From Adiantum capillus-veneris (lineage: Eukaryota; Streptophyta; Polypodiopsida; Polypodiales; Pteridaceae), in the NCBI GenBank assembly GCA_014529385.2, contig CM043953.1:75339372-75403371 (forward strand): a stretch of 64,000 nucleotides of DNA, in the 5' to 3' direction. The position numbers were made by a program, and so were the translations under genes. The notes below the pieces were generated by a model that saw only the letters and a program-made list of their open reading frames with translations, ran no database searches and was not told the origin of the DNA. Of the stretch, positions 33,993 through 45,542 are shown piece by piece. How positions within the stretch are numbered: position 1 is the first letter of the stretch; every line of letters starts with the position of its first letter.

Positions 33993-34345
33993 ATAATAAC
34001 CCCTTAAAACCGATCCAAAAACTGACTTTGCAGCCTTTGCCATGATCCTTGATCACTGCTCTTTAAACCATTGAACCAAATCTTGGCTCGTCCTCGCATC
34101 AATAGCGGGACCGTCTATAGCTTTTCTACATCCATCAACATATGTATCTACATCAGCCATAACTCAAAATTTTCTAATTAATTCTCAAGATCTTCAATGC
34201 CCATAAATATGGGTCCAAAACTTGGCTCCACCATCTCTACTAGCTTCAAACTCGACCACCGAACACCTCGACCATCAGTCAACCGCTTTGTCGGCCACCA
34301 AACCTCTCTTTAAACTTCAAATTGGAGCATCAGCCATCTCCTTAG
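33993..34345 (-). pseudogene. Gypsy gag fragment between LTR copies A and B
   Basis: This stretch matches 38335-38690 closely (shared: AACCGCTTTGTCGGCCACC, ATCTTGGCTCGTCCT, CCATCAACATATG), so it is a second copy of the gag start region. Its frame is broken by several stops. The rest of the internal region is missing: sequence passes directly from gag to LTR copy A near 33990. Confidence 0.7.
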
Positions 34346-34359
34346 TGGGGGCACCAGAA

Positions 34360-36020
<1,661 letters not shown>

Positions 36021-36960
36021 ATGGCCATATCGAGCAATCTGTAGCTTTGCTCTGCAATCTAAAGAGATGATTATGCTCCATAACTTGAGCACTACGCGCC
36101 TCTACAATGACATCCACTTGGGTTACCTGTCCCCAGCTACCGTGCTCGGTGAGGATCTGCAATGCATTGCACCTTCAAACTTAAATATCTTGGGCTCCAT
36201 AGCTCTGTCTGGACTTGCTCCTTCATCACCTCAAGCTCTACATATCTAGGCCCAAAGACTGCACCTTGAACCTCCTTCATCTGCTACCCAAATTAGCCTC
36301 CTTTTGAGCCCTTCTTGGCCTATAAACTGCATCAGCAATACATATCCACTAATGCCTGTCTGCCAAGGATCTTTGTAGCTTCTCTAGACCTTTGCCATGC
36401 ATCTGATAGCCTTCACATACCTGCCCATGCCATATTCTATGGTCGACCAACTTTGGTTGCACCACCATTTCCCACCCCCTAGTGGAGCATTTATGCTCAA
36501 CCAGAAAGGAGCTCTATTCTACTTCTAACTGCAAAACCTAGCACACACTATGAGAAAACCAAAACCATATATATAGTCTTATTGCAACCTACTACCAAAC
36601 CTTCATGTGGGTTGCCCCACTCCCTACATCACATACTTTTCTCTTGGATCAAACACCTGCCATTGGTTTTCTCCACCCACCTATAACACGCTTGCATAGT
36701 GCCACGCCAAGGCACCTAACCAACTGCATATCCAAATCACCAACATCATACTTTTACCACTCCATGTACTCAAGGGCAAACTTCCCACTTGCAACAAAGC
36801 ACCTCCAAACACATCAACACTTTCATCAGCCAAAAACATATCGGACATCCTTGACCCATGCTCCCATCCATGTAAAGTGAGATCTTCTTCCACCAAATCA
36901 TGTAGCTATCCAACAGCCAATTGCACAGCTACTTCTATCACCATCCCTTTTAACCACCAC
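36021..36960 (-). other. Internal region of gypsy element, no ORF
   Basis: The sequence lies between the acidic ORF and LTR copy B, where pol would normally be. Frames are short and no RT, RNase H or integrase motif was seen. The element therefore looks like a gag-only, non-autonomous type. Confidence 0.45.
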
Positions 36961-37950
36961 TCACAAACTACCTTGAAAAGCTTGGACACCACCTTGGAAC
37001 TTTGCATCACCCACCATAGAGTGATCTTGTTGCATAGGAAACTCCTCTACCTTTGGCTCCACATTGTCCTTCTCACCTTCCATGCACTCAATTCCAGCAT
37101 CATCGAGCTTGTCCTTGTCAATTGTCCCTTCAAGGTCAATTAGCACCACCTGCTTATCAGCTTCAACCACTTGCTCTTCAACCATTTTCTCTCCCACTGC
37201 ATCATACTCTGCCAAGGAAGAGAGAAACTCGTTCTCTATTGCATCACCCTCGTCTTCCTCCATAGGCACAACTGCTCTATCCCTCGTGGAAAAGCTCTGC
37301 ACTTGTTGCACCACCATGGCACATTCTACCGCCACTTTCATCAACATGGCCACTAGCATGGCACCACACACCAATTTTACTTGTATATTATAACCTGTAG
37401 GCCTAGACCACCCCACTTGGTCTCCATTAAGCCAATCGGCTTGCTCTATTACTTGCTCTTCTTGAACATTGGCTACTACCATATCATCAAACACATAATA
37501 AGGTTGCTTTACCTTTACCAACTCAGGTTCGTCAGACTCATGAGTTTCCTCACCATATGATGTGGACTCATCCACTCTATCCTCCTTGCTTGTCCCCCAA
37601 CAACTCAAGCTTGTATCTTCATCATCACCGGCATCATATACCAACTCCGTATATGCATCTTCATCCGCTTTCTGCTCCACCACTTGATCATCTTCATGGC
37701 TTTGCTCACTTTCTCCATCTGCTTCTGAACCCTCAGTATTTGCAACCTGATTGCACTCTACTATATTTTCATGAATATTTTTCACAATAACAGAATTTAC
37801 CTCTTTAACCCGCACTGGAACCTCAACACTTGCTACTGCTTTTGCATCCTGTTTGGCTTCAACATGGAGCTTCTCCTTGTTGACAAGCTCGTCCACCCTT
37901 AGCACATGCACATCACAAACTAGAAACCTCCAAGGAACATAACCAACCAT
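36961..37950 (-). CDS. Acidic ORF downstream of gag (gypsy element)
   Basis: A 329-codon open frame starts MVGYVPWRFLVCDVHVL. It is dominated by Glu, Asp and Val (QSHEDDQVVEQKADEDAY; EEQVIEQADWLNGDQVG; VVPMEEDEGDAIENE). It overlaps the end of the gag frame by 38 nt in another frame. It has no retroviral enzyme motif. It is unusual for a frame this long to stay open in a decayed element, but low-complexity composition may explain it. It could be a diverged gag tail shifted by one indel. Confidence 0.4.
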   Translation of the reverse strand: MVGYVPWRFLVCDVHVLRVDELVNKEKLHVEAKQDAKAVASVEVPVRVKEVNSVIVKNIHENIVECNQVANTEGSEADGESEQSHEDDQVVEQKADEDAYTELVYDAGDDEDTSLSCWGTSKEDRVDESTSYGEETHESDEPELVKVKQPYYVFDDMVVANVQEEQVIEQADWLNGDQVGWSRPTGYNIQVKLVCGAMLVAMLMKVAVECAMVVQQVQSFSTRDRAVVPMEEDEGDAIENEFLSSLAEYDAVGEKMVEEQVVEADKQVVLIDLEGTIDKDKLDDAGIECMEGEKDNVEPKVEEFPMQQDHSMVGDAKFQGGVQAFQGSL

Positions 37951-38623
37951 AGGCCTTACCTAAATAGGCTCTACATTTCAAACAACTAGAAGTTGTTGGT
38001 TGGCGGACCAAAGAACACTCTGCTACCGCCGCAACATGCACATAATCTCTCGGCTTCAACACGCCCAACTCCAGCTTCCGCTTTACCTTTCTGATCTTCA
38101 TCTTGGCTAGATAGACCATGTCTTCATATGTATCCGCATCGTCTTCCACCTTTTCTCTAATGCCCAAATGCAAGCACTCTCGTAGCTTTGACAACATCAA
38201 ATATTGATTGCCTTTTACCCCAGTATCAACCTCTAACTCCTTCCAACAAACTTCAAACTGCTCAATGAAAATAGAAAAATCCTTACACACATCCTGGTGT
38301 ACTGCCTTCAACTTTTCACCAGCTTCTTCCGACGTAATAACCCTTCAAAACCGCTCCAAAAACTGAATTTTCAGCCTTTGCCATGATCCTCGATCACTAC
38401 GCTTTAGACCATCGAACCAAATCTTGGCTCGTCCTTGCATTAACAGTGGCACCGTCTCTAGATTTTTTGCATCCATCAACATATGCATCGACAACAACCA
38501 TAACTCGAAATCTGCTAACCAATCCTCGGGATCTTCAACGCACATAAATATGGGGCCAAAACTTGGCTCCTCCATCTTTGCTAGCTCCAAACTCGACCAT
38601 CTAACACCTCGACCATCAGCCAA
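37913..38623 (-). pseudogene. Ty3/gypsy Gag (capsid region)
   Basis: Two frames cover a gag capsid. The first (38623-38345, MADGRGVRWSSLELAKM) has FGPIFMCVEDPEDWLADFE, LETVPLLMQGRAKIWFDG and WQRLKIQFLERF, the usual pattern of the retrotransposon gag domain (Trp-rich, F/W at the end). The second (38311-37913) continues with FIEQFEVCWKELEVD, LHLGIREKVEDD and ends in CLKCRAY followed by CS, a possible zinc-knuckle remnant lacking its His. A stop and a short gap lie between them. The start ATG at 38621-38623 sits about 75 bp after the primer-binding-like site at 38697 (minus). Confidence 0.62.
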
Positions 38624-38699
38624 CCGCTTTGTCGGCCACCAAACACCTCTTTAAACCTCAAATCGGAGCATCAGACAGCTCCTCAGTGGGGGCACCAGA

Positions 38700-39215
38700 A
38701 GATGGAGGGGGGGAAAGGGGAACAACCCATCGCACAACACAAGGCCTCACTATTGCCCAAGGTATACACAACGCCAAACAGACCCTATCATTCCGCTCTA
38801 CCCAATTCACAGCCTTCCACACGCACACAGCCTCTCTCTATCTCTCTTTGCACAATGAAGCTCGAGGGGACACACACCCGAAAACACATGCATACAAGCA
38901 GAGAAGAGAAGGGGAAATGATGCCAAGAGACATCAATGATGGTTTTCTTGCCTAATGGCAAAAAGTAACCTTGGTCAAAAGCCCCTAAAAATTCATGTAC
39001 ATCCCCTTTTATGGAGGGGTCTAAGTCCAAAAAAAAAAGGGAGCTCCTTCAGCTTTGCACTCAACTTCAACTGCTTATAGCATTTTTCTTTGAGTTACGT
39101 ACACTTGGCCTATTCCCTTTTAGGCATGATTGCATGGTGGACATCTCACTTGATCTGCCCATTTGGCTTACCCATTGACATATGGCATGCGCATCCCCCT
39201 TTGGGAAGCTTTGAG

Positions 39216-39251
<36 letters not shown>

Positions 39252-39571
39252 ATTGGAACTGCCCGCTTCAAATGACCCTCTAGGCCGCCCGACTCGTCTT
39301 GTCATTGCCCAACCTCCCTCTCTCTCTTACTGCCAATTACGCGTATCACTAACGATATTGCTATTGGGGGCTTCCCCTTTGCTTCAAAAAAGTGGGCGGC
39401 CTCGGGCCCGTGGGAACCAGGCCTTTATGGGATCCATGCCATGTCATCGGTGCGCATTGCTATCACTGGCCACATGCCTGGAGGTGCCCTCATTTGAGTG
39501 TCGCACCAACCAGAGATGCCATGTGCACCCAACGTGACCAAAATCTACAACCAACACCCATTGGGCCACCG
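38700..39571 (-). mobile_element. Gypsy LTR-like copy C, truncated
   Basis: This matches the first half of copies A and B and would be the 5' LTR of the gag element. The TATA-like box is CCATAAAAGGGG at 39003-39014. The microsatellite site holds (TG)16 at 39219-39250. The copy ends abruptly at about 39571, where LINE sequence begins; the ~430 bp or more that follow in copies A and B are missing. Confidence 0.72.
39219..39250. repeat. (TG)16 microsatellite in LTR copy C
   Basis: A TG tract lies between GAGCTC and CATTGGAACTGCC. It is at the same site as the CT and CT/AC tracts of the other two LTR copies. Confidence 0.97.
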
Positions 39572-39846
39572 CATTGATACTTCTCGTCAAAACATCGGAG
39601 CATGATGCGCAAAGAATTCTTGAATTTGACAAATACAATGTGCCGTCTTTGATGTGGACCAAAAATGCAAAGCAACATAGAGGCCAAGGAGGCATAGCAT
39701 GTATGATCAAAAAGGGTTTGAAAGGTGTTTCCATCGTTAAAGAAGATAAGTATAAATGCTACTTATGGTTGAAAATCAGCCCACCAAATGGTCAACTCAT
39801 GTTTGTGGTTGGTTGCTACATTCCTCCCCGGGGGATTCACTATTAG
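39572..39846 (+). pseudogene. LINE endonuclease fragment
   Basis: The frame reads RILEFDKYNVPSLMW, RGQGGIACMIKKGLKG, YKCYLWLKISPPNGQ and LMFVVGCYIPPRG before a stop at 39844. A Gly-rich GG-IA turn, then a Leu-Trp-Leu strand and a VVGCYIPP strand, is the pattern of the apurinic-endonuclease-like domain at the start of plant LINE ORF2 proteins. Only the middle of that domain is present, with neither its N-terminus nor a reverse transcriptase. The left edge is the junction with LTR copy C. Confidence 0.55.
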
Positions 39847-41322
39847 TAATGGGGGGATGTCATCTGCGTGCATCAAAATTAGAGAAACCCCCCTATGTAT
39901 GGTATCTTACTTGCTAACCTATCTCCCTACATACGGACAAGATACGAACATTCTCGTAATGAGCCATCCCCCCTCATACAGATTTCATACGGAATGTAAT
40001 GACCCACTATTTTATGTATACTAGTAACATAACAATTTTAGAAGCACATGCTTTTGCAAAAAATACATATTGAACTGCAAATGAACAAAATTGTACATTG
40101 TAGTGTGTTTTCATTTGCAATAGATGTTAAAAGAAAAAACCATGAAAAGCAACAAATATAATGAAAACTAAATTAAAATAAACCAATCGTTTCAATGTAA
40201 TTTGTCAAAAAACAAATAGCATTTACCTTGTAAACTGATTCAAATCTCAATTTCAAAACATATGATACTACCCACCTACTTAGTAGGCTTCCCACATGGG
40301 ATTTAAGGCACACATATAAAATGGATTGTTCTCTAAATAACAAATAATGCATACTCTTAAACAACTATGAAAAACTTCACTCATCAAATCAAAACACATT
40401 ACAAAATAACCCATTGAAAGATTAATCTTTTTGAACAAAAACAATTATATGTGATATGAATGCACGTCTATGCTTAAGCAAATGCAACTTTTAAAAAAGA
40501 ACCATCTGTATTTAATTTTGAGTTTGTACATAAAATAGAAATCTTAAAAATATCGTCAGAGTCTCCTTTGTACGGAGACCTCTTTCTAAAACAAAACCAG
40601 TATACCCTTTTCTTGGGCTCCCACATGGGATTTTCATCACATAATTTGTTTTTTTCCAAAAAAATTGTCCACCTCATCTTGGGCTCCCACGTGGGATTTA
40701 AGGATTATCTTACATATTAAAATCAAACACATTTTCAATAGAGTCAAAGTAATCTAACTTCAAAGTGGTTATATGACCTACATATCATAGTACATAGGAA
40801 CCTCCAATCACATAGTCTAATCACACGATTACCAACAAGCCATGTCCACATCGATACGCGATCATGTACAAAACAAACACAAAATGAAAACATAAAAGTA
40901 GCCTACCAAATCAACTTAAGAACCCTCAAAACTAAAGTACATTCCAAGTGCTAGTATGTCATGCTTCTCATACTACACAATCAACAAAATGGCATGTCCA
41001 TGTCATATGGTGGCCATGTACATAAAATACATAAACCAAATGCGCACCCCTTAATCAACATTTCACTAGTCTACATGCCATGGTGGACAAACATCTTTCA
41101 TACTATACATCGTCTTTTTATGCAAATACTCCTATCTAAGTACTGAGCACAAATCTGAGTCAATATTTTCAAAGCGTAGTCATCCCTCATCTTTGCCACT
41201 TGCATCCAGCATAAGTATAAAACTGTAAGATTCAAAATAGTTACACTTAGAATTAGCAAATAAACATAGCTCTTTATGGTACAAACCAATCCTATGAACT
41301 TTTCTCTTGCACATGCTTGAAT
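39847..41322. other. AT-rich stretch; CCCACATGGG motif three times
   Basis: No gene is recognised. TTCCCACATGGGATTTAAGG (about 40290), CTCCCACATGGGATTTTC (about 40618) and CTCCCACGTGGGATTTAAGG (about 40685) are copies of one motif with a 10-bp palindromic centre. Part of this region may be 3' sequence of the transposase-like gene to the right. Confidence 0.5.
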
Positions 41323-42628
41323 CTAATTTACAAATGAAGTCAAGTTACCTTTCACATACTCATTGAAAACCTTGTAGTCCTTAGCATCAAGCTGGTATTT
41401 CTTAGTCTCCAAATCATAGGTCAAGTTTGCAAGTGAAATTATAGACTCCAAGGATACACATTGATTGTCCACAAGATCATATGTATAGCTCCTTGCACCA
41501 TTAGCTTTTTGATACCATGCAAGATGTATCTCTACATTTGCGGGTCGATCAAGAAGATCAAAAGGACCCCTGGTCTCTTTCGTAGCAGCTCCCACTTTTC
41601 TTCTCATACACACAACTCTTCCAAGATACTATGCACCTTTATCTGCACCTTCGCTAGTGCTACAGATCTTTCCTTTCCTCTTGCACCTTGTGCCATCTTT
41701 GGAAGACAAACCCTCAAATAAAACAGCACAATCTGAGCCTACTACAAGAGAAGTTCCTGTTTGAAACCTGATCTTTTTATCCATTGAAGAATAAATACCA
41801 CTTTTCACCCTTGTTAGTCTGTCCTTAGACAGAGTTGGATTTCCATTTAGCTGACTCACAAGAGTACTCTTACATATTTTCTTGCCATCTATGTCTACAA
41901 AAGAACAACAATTGCTCTAAACTTTCTCCTCTTCATCAACTATCTCATCAAACACATGGCGTAACTCACATTCTGCGACTATCACATCATCTTTGGCACA
42001 TGTGCTCAACTCATTTGCACCTTCATCTATCTCAAGAGGAAGGTCATCAAGAACTCCATAATCAAAAATTTGGTCATCTGCATTGGCAACCATTATATCT
42101 TCAAGATCTCTCTCTTGCCATGTGTCATGGCACCAAGAGATATCGTGAATCCCTAGTATTTTGCACACATCCTTCGCTTCACAAAATCCCTCTCTTAAAG
42201 CTCGTACTATGTCCCCATCACAAGATACGGACATGTAGTCACCAAGATTGGCAAATGGAACGCCAGGTACATGATTCATTACAGTCCATATTCTTTCTTG
42301 CTTAGAGTGTGCTGTTGGAAAAACAAACATGGAGCTTGATTGAATCTCGGTGATCCTGTTTAGCACAGCATCACTGCTTAACAAATCAACTCCATCATAA
42401 CTCCTCTCATTTGTAACCATACCGCCAACTTTTCTAAAGAAATTTTCACAAGTGTCTGACCCTGTTGCAGACAAAGGAACTTCTAGATGTGTATACTTTT
42501 CTCTGAATAGCTTGATTAGAAGAACTATAAAGTGGAAAGAGAGCTGAATATCAAGAAATGTTTCTTTGCTAATGAAATTCTCCTTGAGAGTGTATAGTGC
42601 TTGTTTCCTGATCCAAGTGTGCCACATC
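41323..42628 (-). pseudogene. Transposase-like protein, last exon (three frames in line)
   Basis: The same reading frame runs from the acceptor TTTTTTCAG/GATG at 42628 down to 41323, interrupted by TAG codons near 41920 and 41643. Blocks seen are WHTWIRKQALYTLKEN; TFLDIQLSFHFIVLLIKLF; LSATGSDTCENFFRKVGG; FANLGDYMSVSCDGDIV; LVSQLNGNPTLSKDRLTRV; YLGRVVCMRRKVG; FDLLDRPANVEIHLAWYQK; and ANLTYDLETKKYQLD. SDTCENFF resembles the 'D-x-x-E-x-F/F-F' end of RNase-H-fold transposases such as P-element or THAP9 types. The continuous similarity across stops suggests nonsense decay of a once-functional gene. I believe related proteins occur in other seed-free plants, but that is from memory and untested. 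Confidence 0.5.
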
Positions 42629-42727
42629 CTGAAAAAACAAAGTTAGATATTTCTTACAAAATGAATAACTATTGTCTTATTTTAATGGCAAACATAAAGA
42701 ATGACACCTTGTCTAAACACTGAGTAC
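42629..42727 (-). other. Intron of transposase-like gene
   Basis: This is a 99-nt intron with donor TTTTTCAG/GTACTC and acceptor TTTTTTCAG/GATG, phase 2. Joining gives KVSFFF-R-MWHTW in frame. Clean splicing between decayed exons supports an originally host-type or transposon gene rather than a processed copy. Confidence 0.65.
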
Positions 42728-42890
42728 CTGAAAAAGAAGGAAACCTTGCCGGAAGCTTTCACTCTGTCAAATAATGAGAGAGTTGGAGACAAAAAAATAT
42801 CAATATATGAAGCTACTATTGAAAGGTACATTTCTGTTCCAAGTGTTCTTTCTTGCTGAAATTTACTTCCAATGCGCAAATCTTTAGACG
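42728..42890 (-). pseudogene. Transposase-like protein, middle exon part
   Basis: The frame reads RIGSKFQQERTLGTEMYL, VASYIDIFLSPTLSLFDRV and KASGKVSFFFR up to the splice donor. It lies in a different frame from the long upstream ORF. A one-base shift occurs between about 42880 and 42900, and a TAG at 42930-42932 stops the upstream ORF just before. Confidence 0.5.
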
Positions 42891-42929
42891 TGCTTGCACC
42901 TTACGTCCTGCCAATCTTTGGGCTGATCT

Positions 42930-43973
42930 CTAGTTTTTCCTATACTTTGTCTCCATATCACCCTCTTGCAATCCATGCTCATCAACCTTAAAATGTTGAT
43001 ATACAAGAGCAACATGATTCAATGTAGCGATATCCTTGCCAAGGACAAGTCTTCTAGAAGCATTATCTAAAGGGTTAACCAACTTTTTCCCATTAGGAAT
43101 GAAGTCCGAGTCATGCAATCCCAAGATACTTCCATCATAATCTATGCTCGTTGTTAATGGCCACCCCTTCCAAGGAATAGAGAATCGAATACCCACTTGA
43201 GAAGTGTAGTCATCTCTCATGAGTTTCCTTCTTCGAGCATCCCCATCAGAAGCATGACCAATCAAAGGACCTATAATGTTTTTAAGATGATGATTCCAAA
43301 GCAATGCTACTGCATCCCACTGCGCTTTGATAAAATTCGAATTAAATTGATTACATGCCAGCTGGACCACCAGGACAAGCTTTGGTAGACAATGAATAAG
43401 TGGATTTGCAATAAGAACCCGTGCATAGTGAGCAATAATATTAGCGTGGAACGCCTCAACAACGTTGTTGTACCCGGCTTCACCAGAACCAACGACCACC
43501 ACAAAATCTGTTACACAATTGTGTTCTTGTTTCCTTCCACCAAAGCCGACAAGTTCATCATCCCTTGCATTCCACCTGACCATCCTCTTTATAACAGTCT
43601 CATCTTCGGCAAGAATAACAGGAACGCTACCCATCGGGATGTTGTTTCTACCCATGTGATGCTTATAAACCTCAGACACATGTTGAAATATATCCTCCCT
43701 TACTGCTATTTTATAACATATGGACTTCCTTGTTGCCCTCATAGTGGTTGAAATATGAGGTCCCCCAAGGTTCAAAGAGAGAAAGTTGTGCATTCTTGTA
43801 CCTCGCCACAATTTAACAACTTCAAAGAGACTCTTTGTTGTGTCAGAGTATCTCTTGCCTCGGGGATTTCTTCCAATGTTTTGCGAGATATCCATGAGAA
43901 ATCTCCACAATGCTTGCTTTCCCTCAAACAAACCGAGGTTGTGCGCATTGATTATATCCATGCAAAATCTCAT
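42930..43973 (-). CDS. Transposase-like protein, central exon (347 codons)
   Basis: An intact open frame starts MRFCMDIINAHNLGLFEGK. Visible blocks are VPVILAEDETVIKRMVRW (around residue 120, candidate first acidic residue); VGFGGRKQEHNC; FVVVVGSGEAGYNNVVEAF; LPKLVLVVQLACNQF; IGPLIGHASDGDARRRKLM (around residue 240, candidate second acidic site); IRFSIPWKGWPL; and FIPNGKKLVNPLDNASRR. Order and spacing suggest a DDE/RNase-H-type transposase, but I cannot name the superfamily. The true start is uncertain because a 51-bp duplication surrounds the ATG. It ends in a TAG after METKYRKN, where the downstream frame continues with RSAQRLAGRKVQA, so the stop is probably a nonsense change. It could also be a domesticated transposase. 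Confidence 0.5.
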   Translation of the reverse strand: MRFCMDIINAHNLGLFEGKQALWRFLMDISQNIGRNPRGKRYSDTTKSLFEVVKLWRGTRMHNFLSLNLGGPHISTTMRATRKSICYKIAVREDIFQHVSEVYKHHMGRNNIPMGSVPVILAEDETVIKRMVRWNARDDELVGFGGRKQEHNCVTDFVVVVGSGEAGYNNVVEAFHANIIAHYARVLIANPLIHCLPKLVLVVQLACNQFNSNFIKAQWDAVALLWNHHLKNIIGPLIGHASDGDARRRKLMRDDYTSQVGIRFSIPWKGWPLTTSIDYDGSILGLHDSDFIPNGKKLVNPLDNASRRLVLGKDIATLNHVALVYQHFKVDEHGLQEGDMETKYRKN

Positions 43974-44014
43974 TAGATAGGGCCATTATCTCGTCCAAAA
44001 TCTCAATGTCCTGG

Positions 44015-44497
44015 TTAGGACACACAAAGCCCTCGTAGGTGATATGAAATATTCTCTAAAGAAGCATATCCTGGATGACTATGAAAATGACCCTTAGGGC
44101 TCTGCTCAAGCCCGTGTTGCAATGTCAAAGTGGGCTCTACTAAGCCATCGAGTGGTGCAATTGGGCCTAAAGCCCCAAGAAGGTGCATTTGACTGAACCA
44201 TAAGTGTAGCAGAAATATCATCAATGGCGACGGCTGATTCATCAACATGCCCGAAAGCTCATCATAAAAGGACAGAACTCGACTCGGCAACAGTGTATCT
44301 AGATGATCAATCAATGTTTGCAAAATCTCATTAGATAGGGCCATTATCTTGTCCAAAATCTCAATGTGATCACACAAAATATCGACATCGATATCACCAT
44401 CCAAATTTCTCTCGGAGTCCAAGTCTAAGGAGTGTGCATCAGGATCAACATGTAGCGGCTTGTAAGGTGCATCGGAAAGAATGTTGTATTTTCTCAA
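44015..44497 (-). pseudogene. Possible N-terminal exon of the transposase-like gene
   Basis: A 160-codon frame starts MRKYNILSDAPYKPLHVD, with an acidic stretch (DLDSERNLDGDIDVDIL), IEILDKIMALSNEILQ, and a later part without recognisable domains. The block IEILDxIMALSNEIL occurs again at 43965-44015 in another frame, immediately upstream of the central exon. This shows that a piece of about 50 bp was duplicated, bracketing about 300 bp that may be an intron or an insertion. Confidence 0.4.
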
Positions 44498-44955
44498 GAT
44501 TAGTGATCTTTACCGCTCAAGGTTCGTTTTAGTTCTTAGGGAAAGAGAGAGAGATTTCCGTCTTATAGAGAGTGCTGTGATTAGGAACAAAGTGAGTGGA
44601 TCTTGTGCGTGCAAGTGAATGAGACTGAGAGAAGGAGAGAGAAGAGATACGACACCGAGAGGTTGCAAAACCCTCCTCCGAAGGCCCCACTCTCATCGGC
44701 GAGAGTGGTCTACTTGATTGCACAAAGGTTGTACAATGTGTATGCAATGGACTGATGCAATGGGACTATGCCGATAACGATGACGACGATGACGGCGATG
44801 ACTTGGGCTGAAACTGTGGGTCTTCAATACGTTGAATTTCTTGGACTGTTTCGGGCTGGAAATGGGCTATTTCTTGCGGGTGTAATGGTTGCAAATGACT
44901 GTTGAAGAAACGCTAGGTTCCCTGCATCCTTAGGCTGCGTTTTTGGGGGAGAATA
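44498..44955. other. 5' flank of the transposase-like gene
   Basis: The stretch contains GATGACGACGATGACGGCGATGAC (a short GAY repeat) near 44778 and ends in GGGGGAGAATA directly before a copia LTR. I looked for an inverted copy of the GGTTCCCTGCATCC / CTGCGTTTTTGGGG end near 39.8-41.3 kb as a terminal inverted repeat and did not find one. Confidence 0.35.
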
Positions 44956-45179
44956 TGTAACCATATACATGTGGTAGTGATGTGTGTGAACACTAGGACC
45001 GCCGGGGCATTTTTTCCCTCTTTAGGAGGTTTTTCCCTCGTGCATTGTATATATGCCCATCACTCTAGTGCTATCTATCTTTCCATTGCACACTAAGTAA
45101 CACACTCTCTATTGTGTGCCTTGAGCTTCCTTCGTGTTCTCCAAGCTGTGTGTGTTTCTTTGCAACCCTAATTCCAACA
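44956..45179 (+). mobile_element. Ty1/copia element 1, 5' LTR
   Basis: The 224-bp LTR begins TGTAACCATATACATGTGG and ends CCAACA. Related LTRs start at 49346, 55502 and 58760. Two bases after its end is TGGTAACAGAGC (45182-45193), which differs by one base from the initiator-Met tRNA primer site TGGTATCAGAGC typical of plant copia elements. Confidence 0.88.
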
Positions 45180-45181
45180 AT

Positions 45182-45193
45182 TGGTAACAGAGC
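45182..45193 (+). other. Primer binding site, copia element 1
   Basis: TGGTAACAGAGC is complementary to the 3' end of initiator methionine tRNA except at one position (A for T). In element 2 the site is perfect. Confidence 0.8.
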
Positions 45194-45542
45194 AGGTTGC
45201 ATCCTCCCGGGCTTAGTCGCTAGCTGCTCTAGTACACGCTTGCTCACTTTCTTCGATTTCAGTGAGCTTTGGCGAGCGTTTGCAAGTCGACAAATACTTC
45301 GGGTAAGCTCATAGAGCTTGGTCTGCTCAAAATTTTGATTTGGGCTCATTTCGGCCTCCATTTCCACTACAGGCAGTGCTGCACAGGCTATTTCGTCATT
45401 TTGTGCAGAATTTTTTGTCAGTGCCGTTTTCTGCATAACAGGTGCCTTATAGTCTTCTACGTTTTGTGCTATATAGCACGTGTTGTTCCCGTTCTGTTTC
45501 TCCTATTTTCGGATAGTTTTCACATCAAGTGCATCGTTTACC

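Noticed and set aside
36605-37793. Several plus-strand ORFs (Pro/Ser/His-rich)
   Set aside because: They lie opposite the acidic minus-strand ORF and gypsy internal region; their composition is what the complement of Glu/Asp/Val-rich coding DNA gives.
41835-42305. Plus-strand 156-codon ORF rich in His/Leu
   Set aside because: It overlaps the minus-strand transposase-like exon, which has conserved-looking blocks and a matched intron; the plus frame has no such support.
44530-44955. Terminal inverted repeat of the transposase-like element
   Set aside because: The candidate right end (TGCATCCTTAGGCTGCG) has no inverted match left of 41.3 kb in the window.
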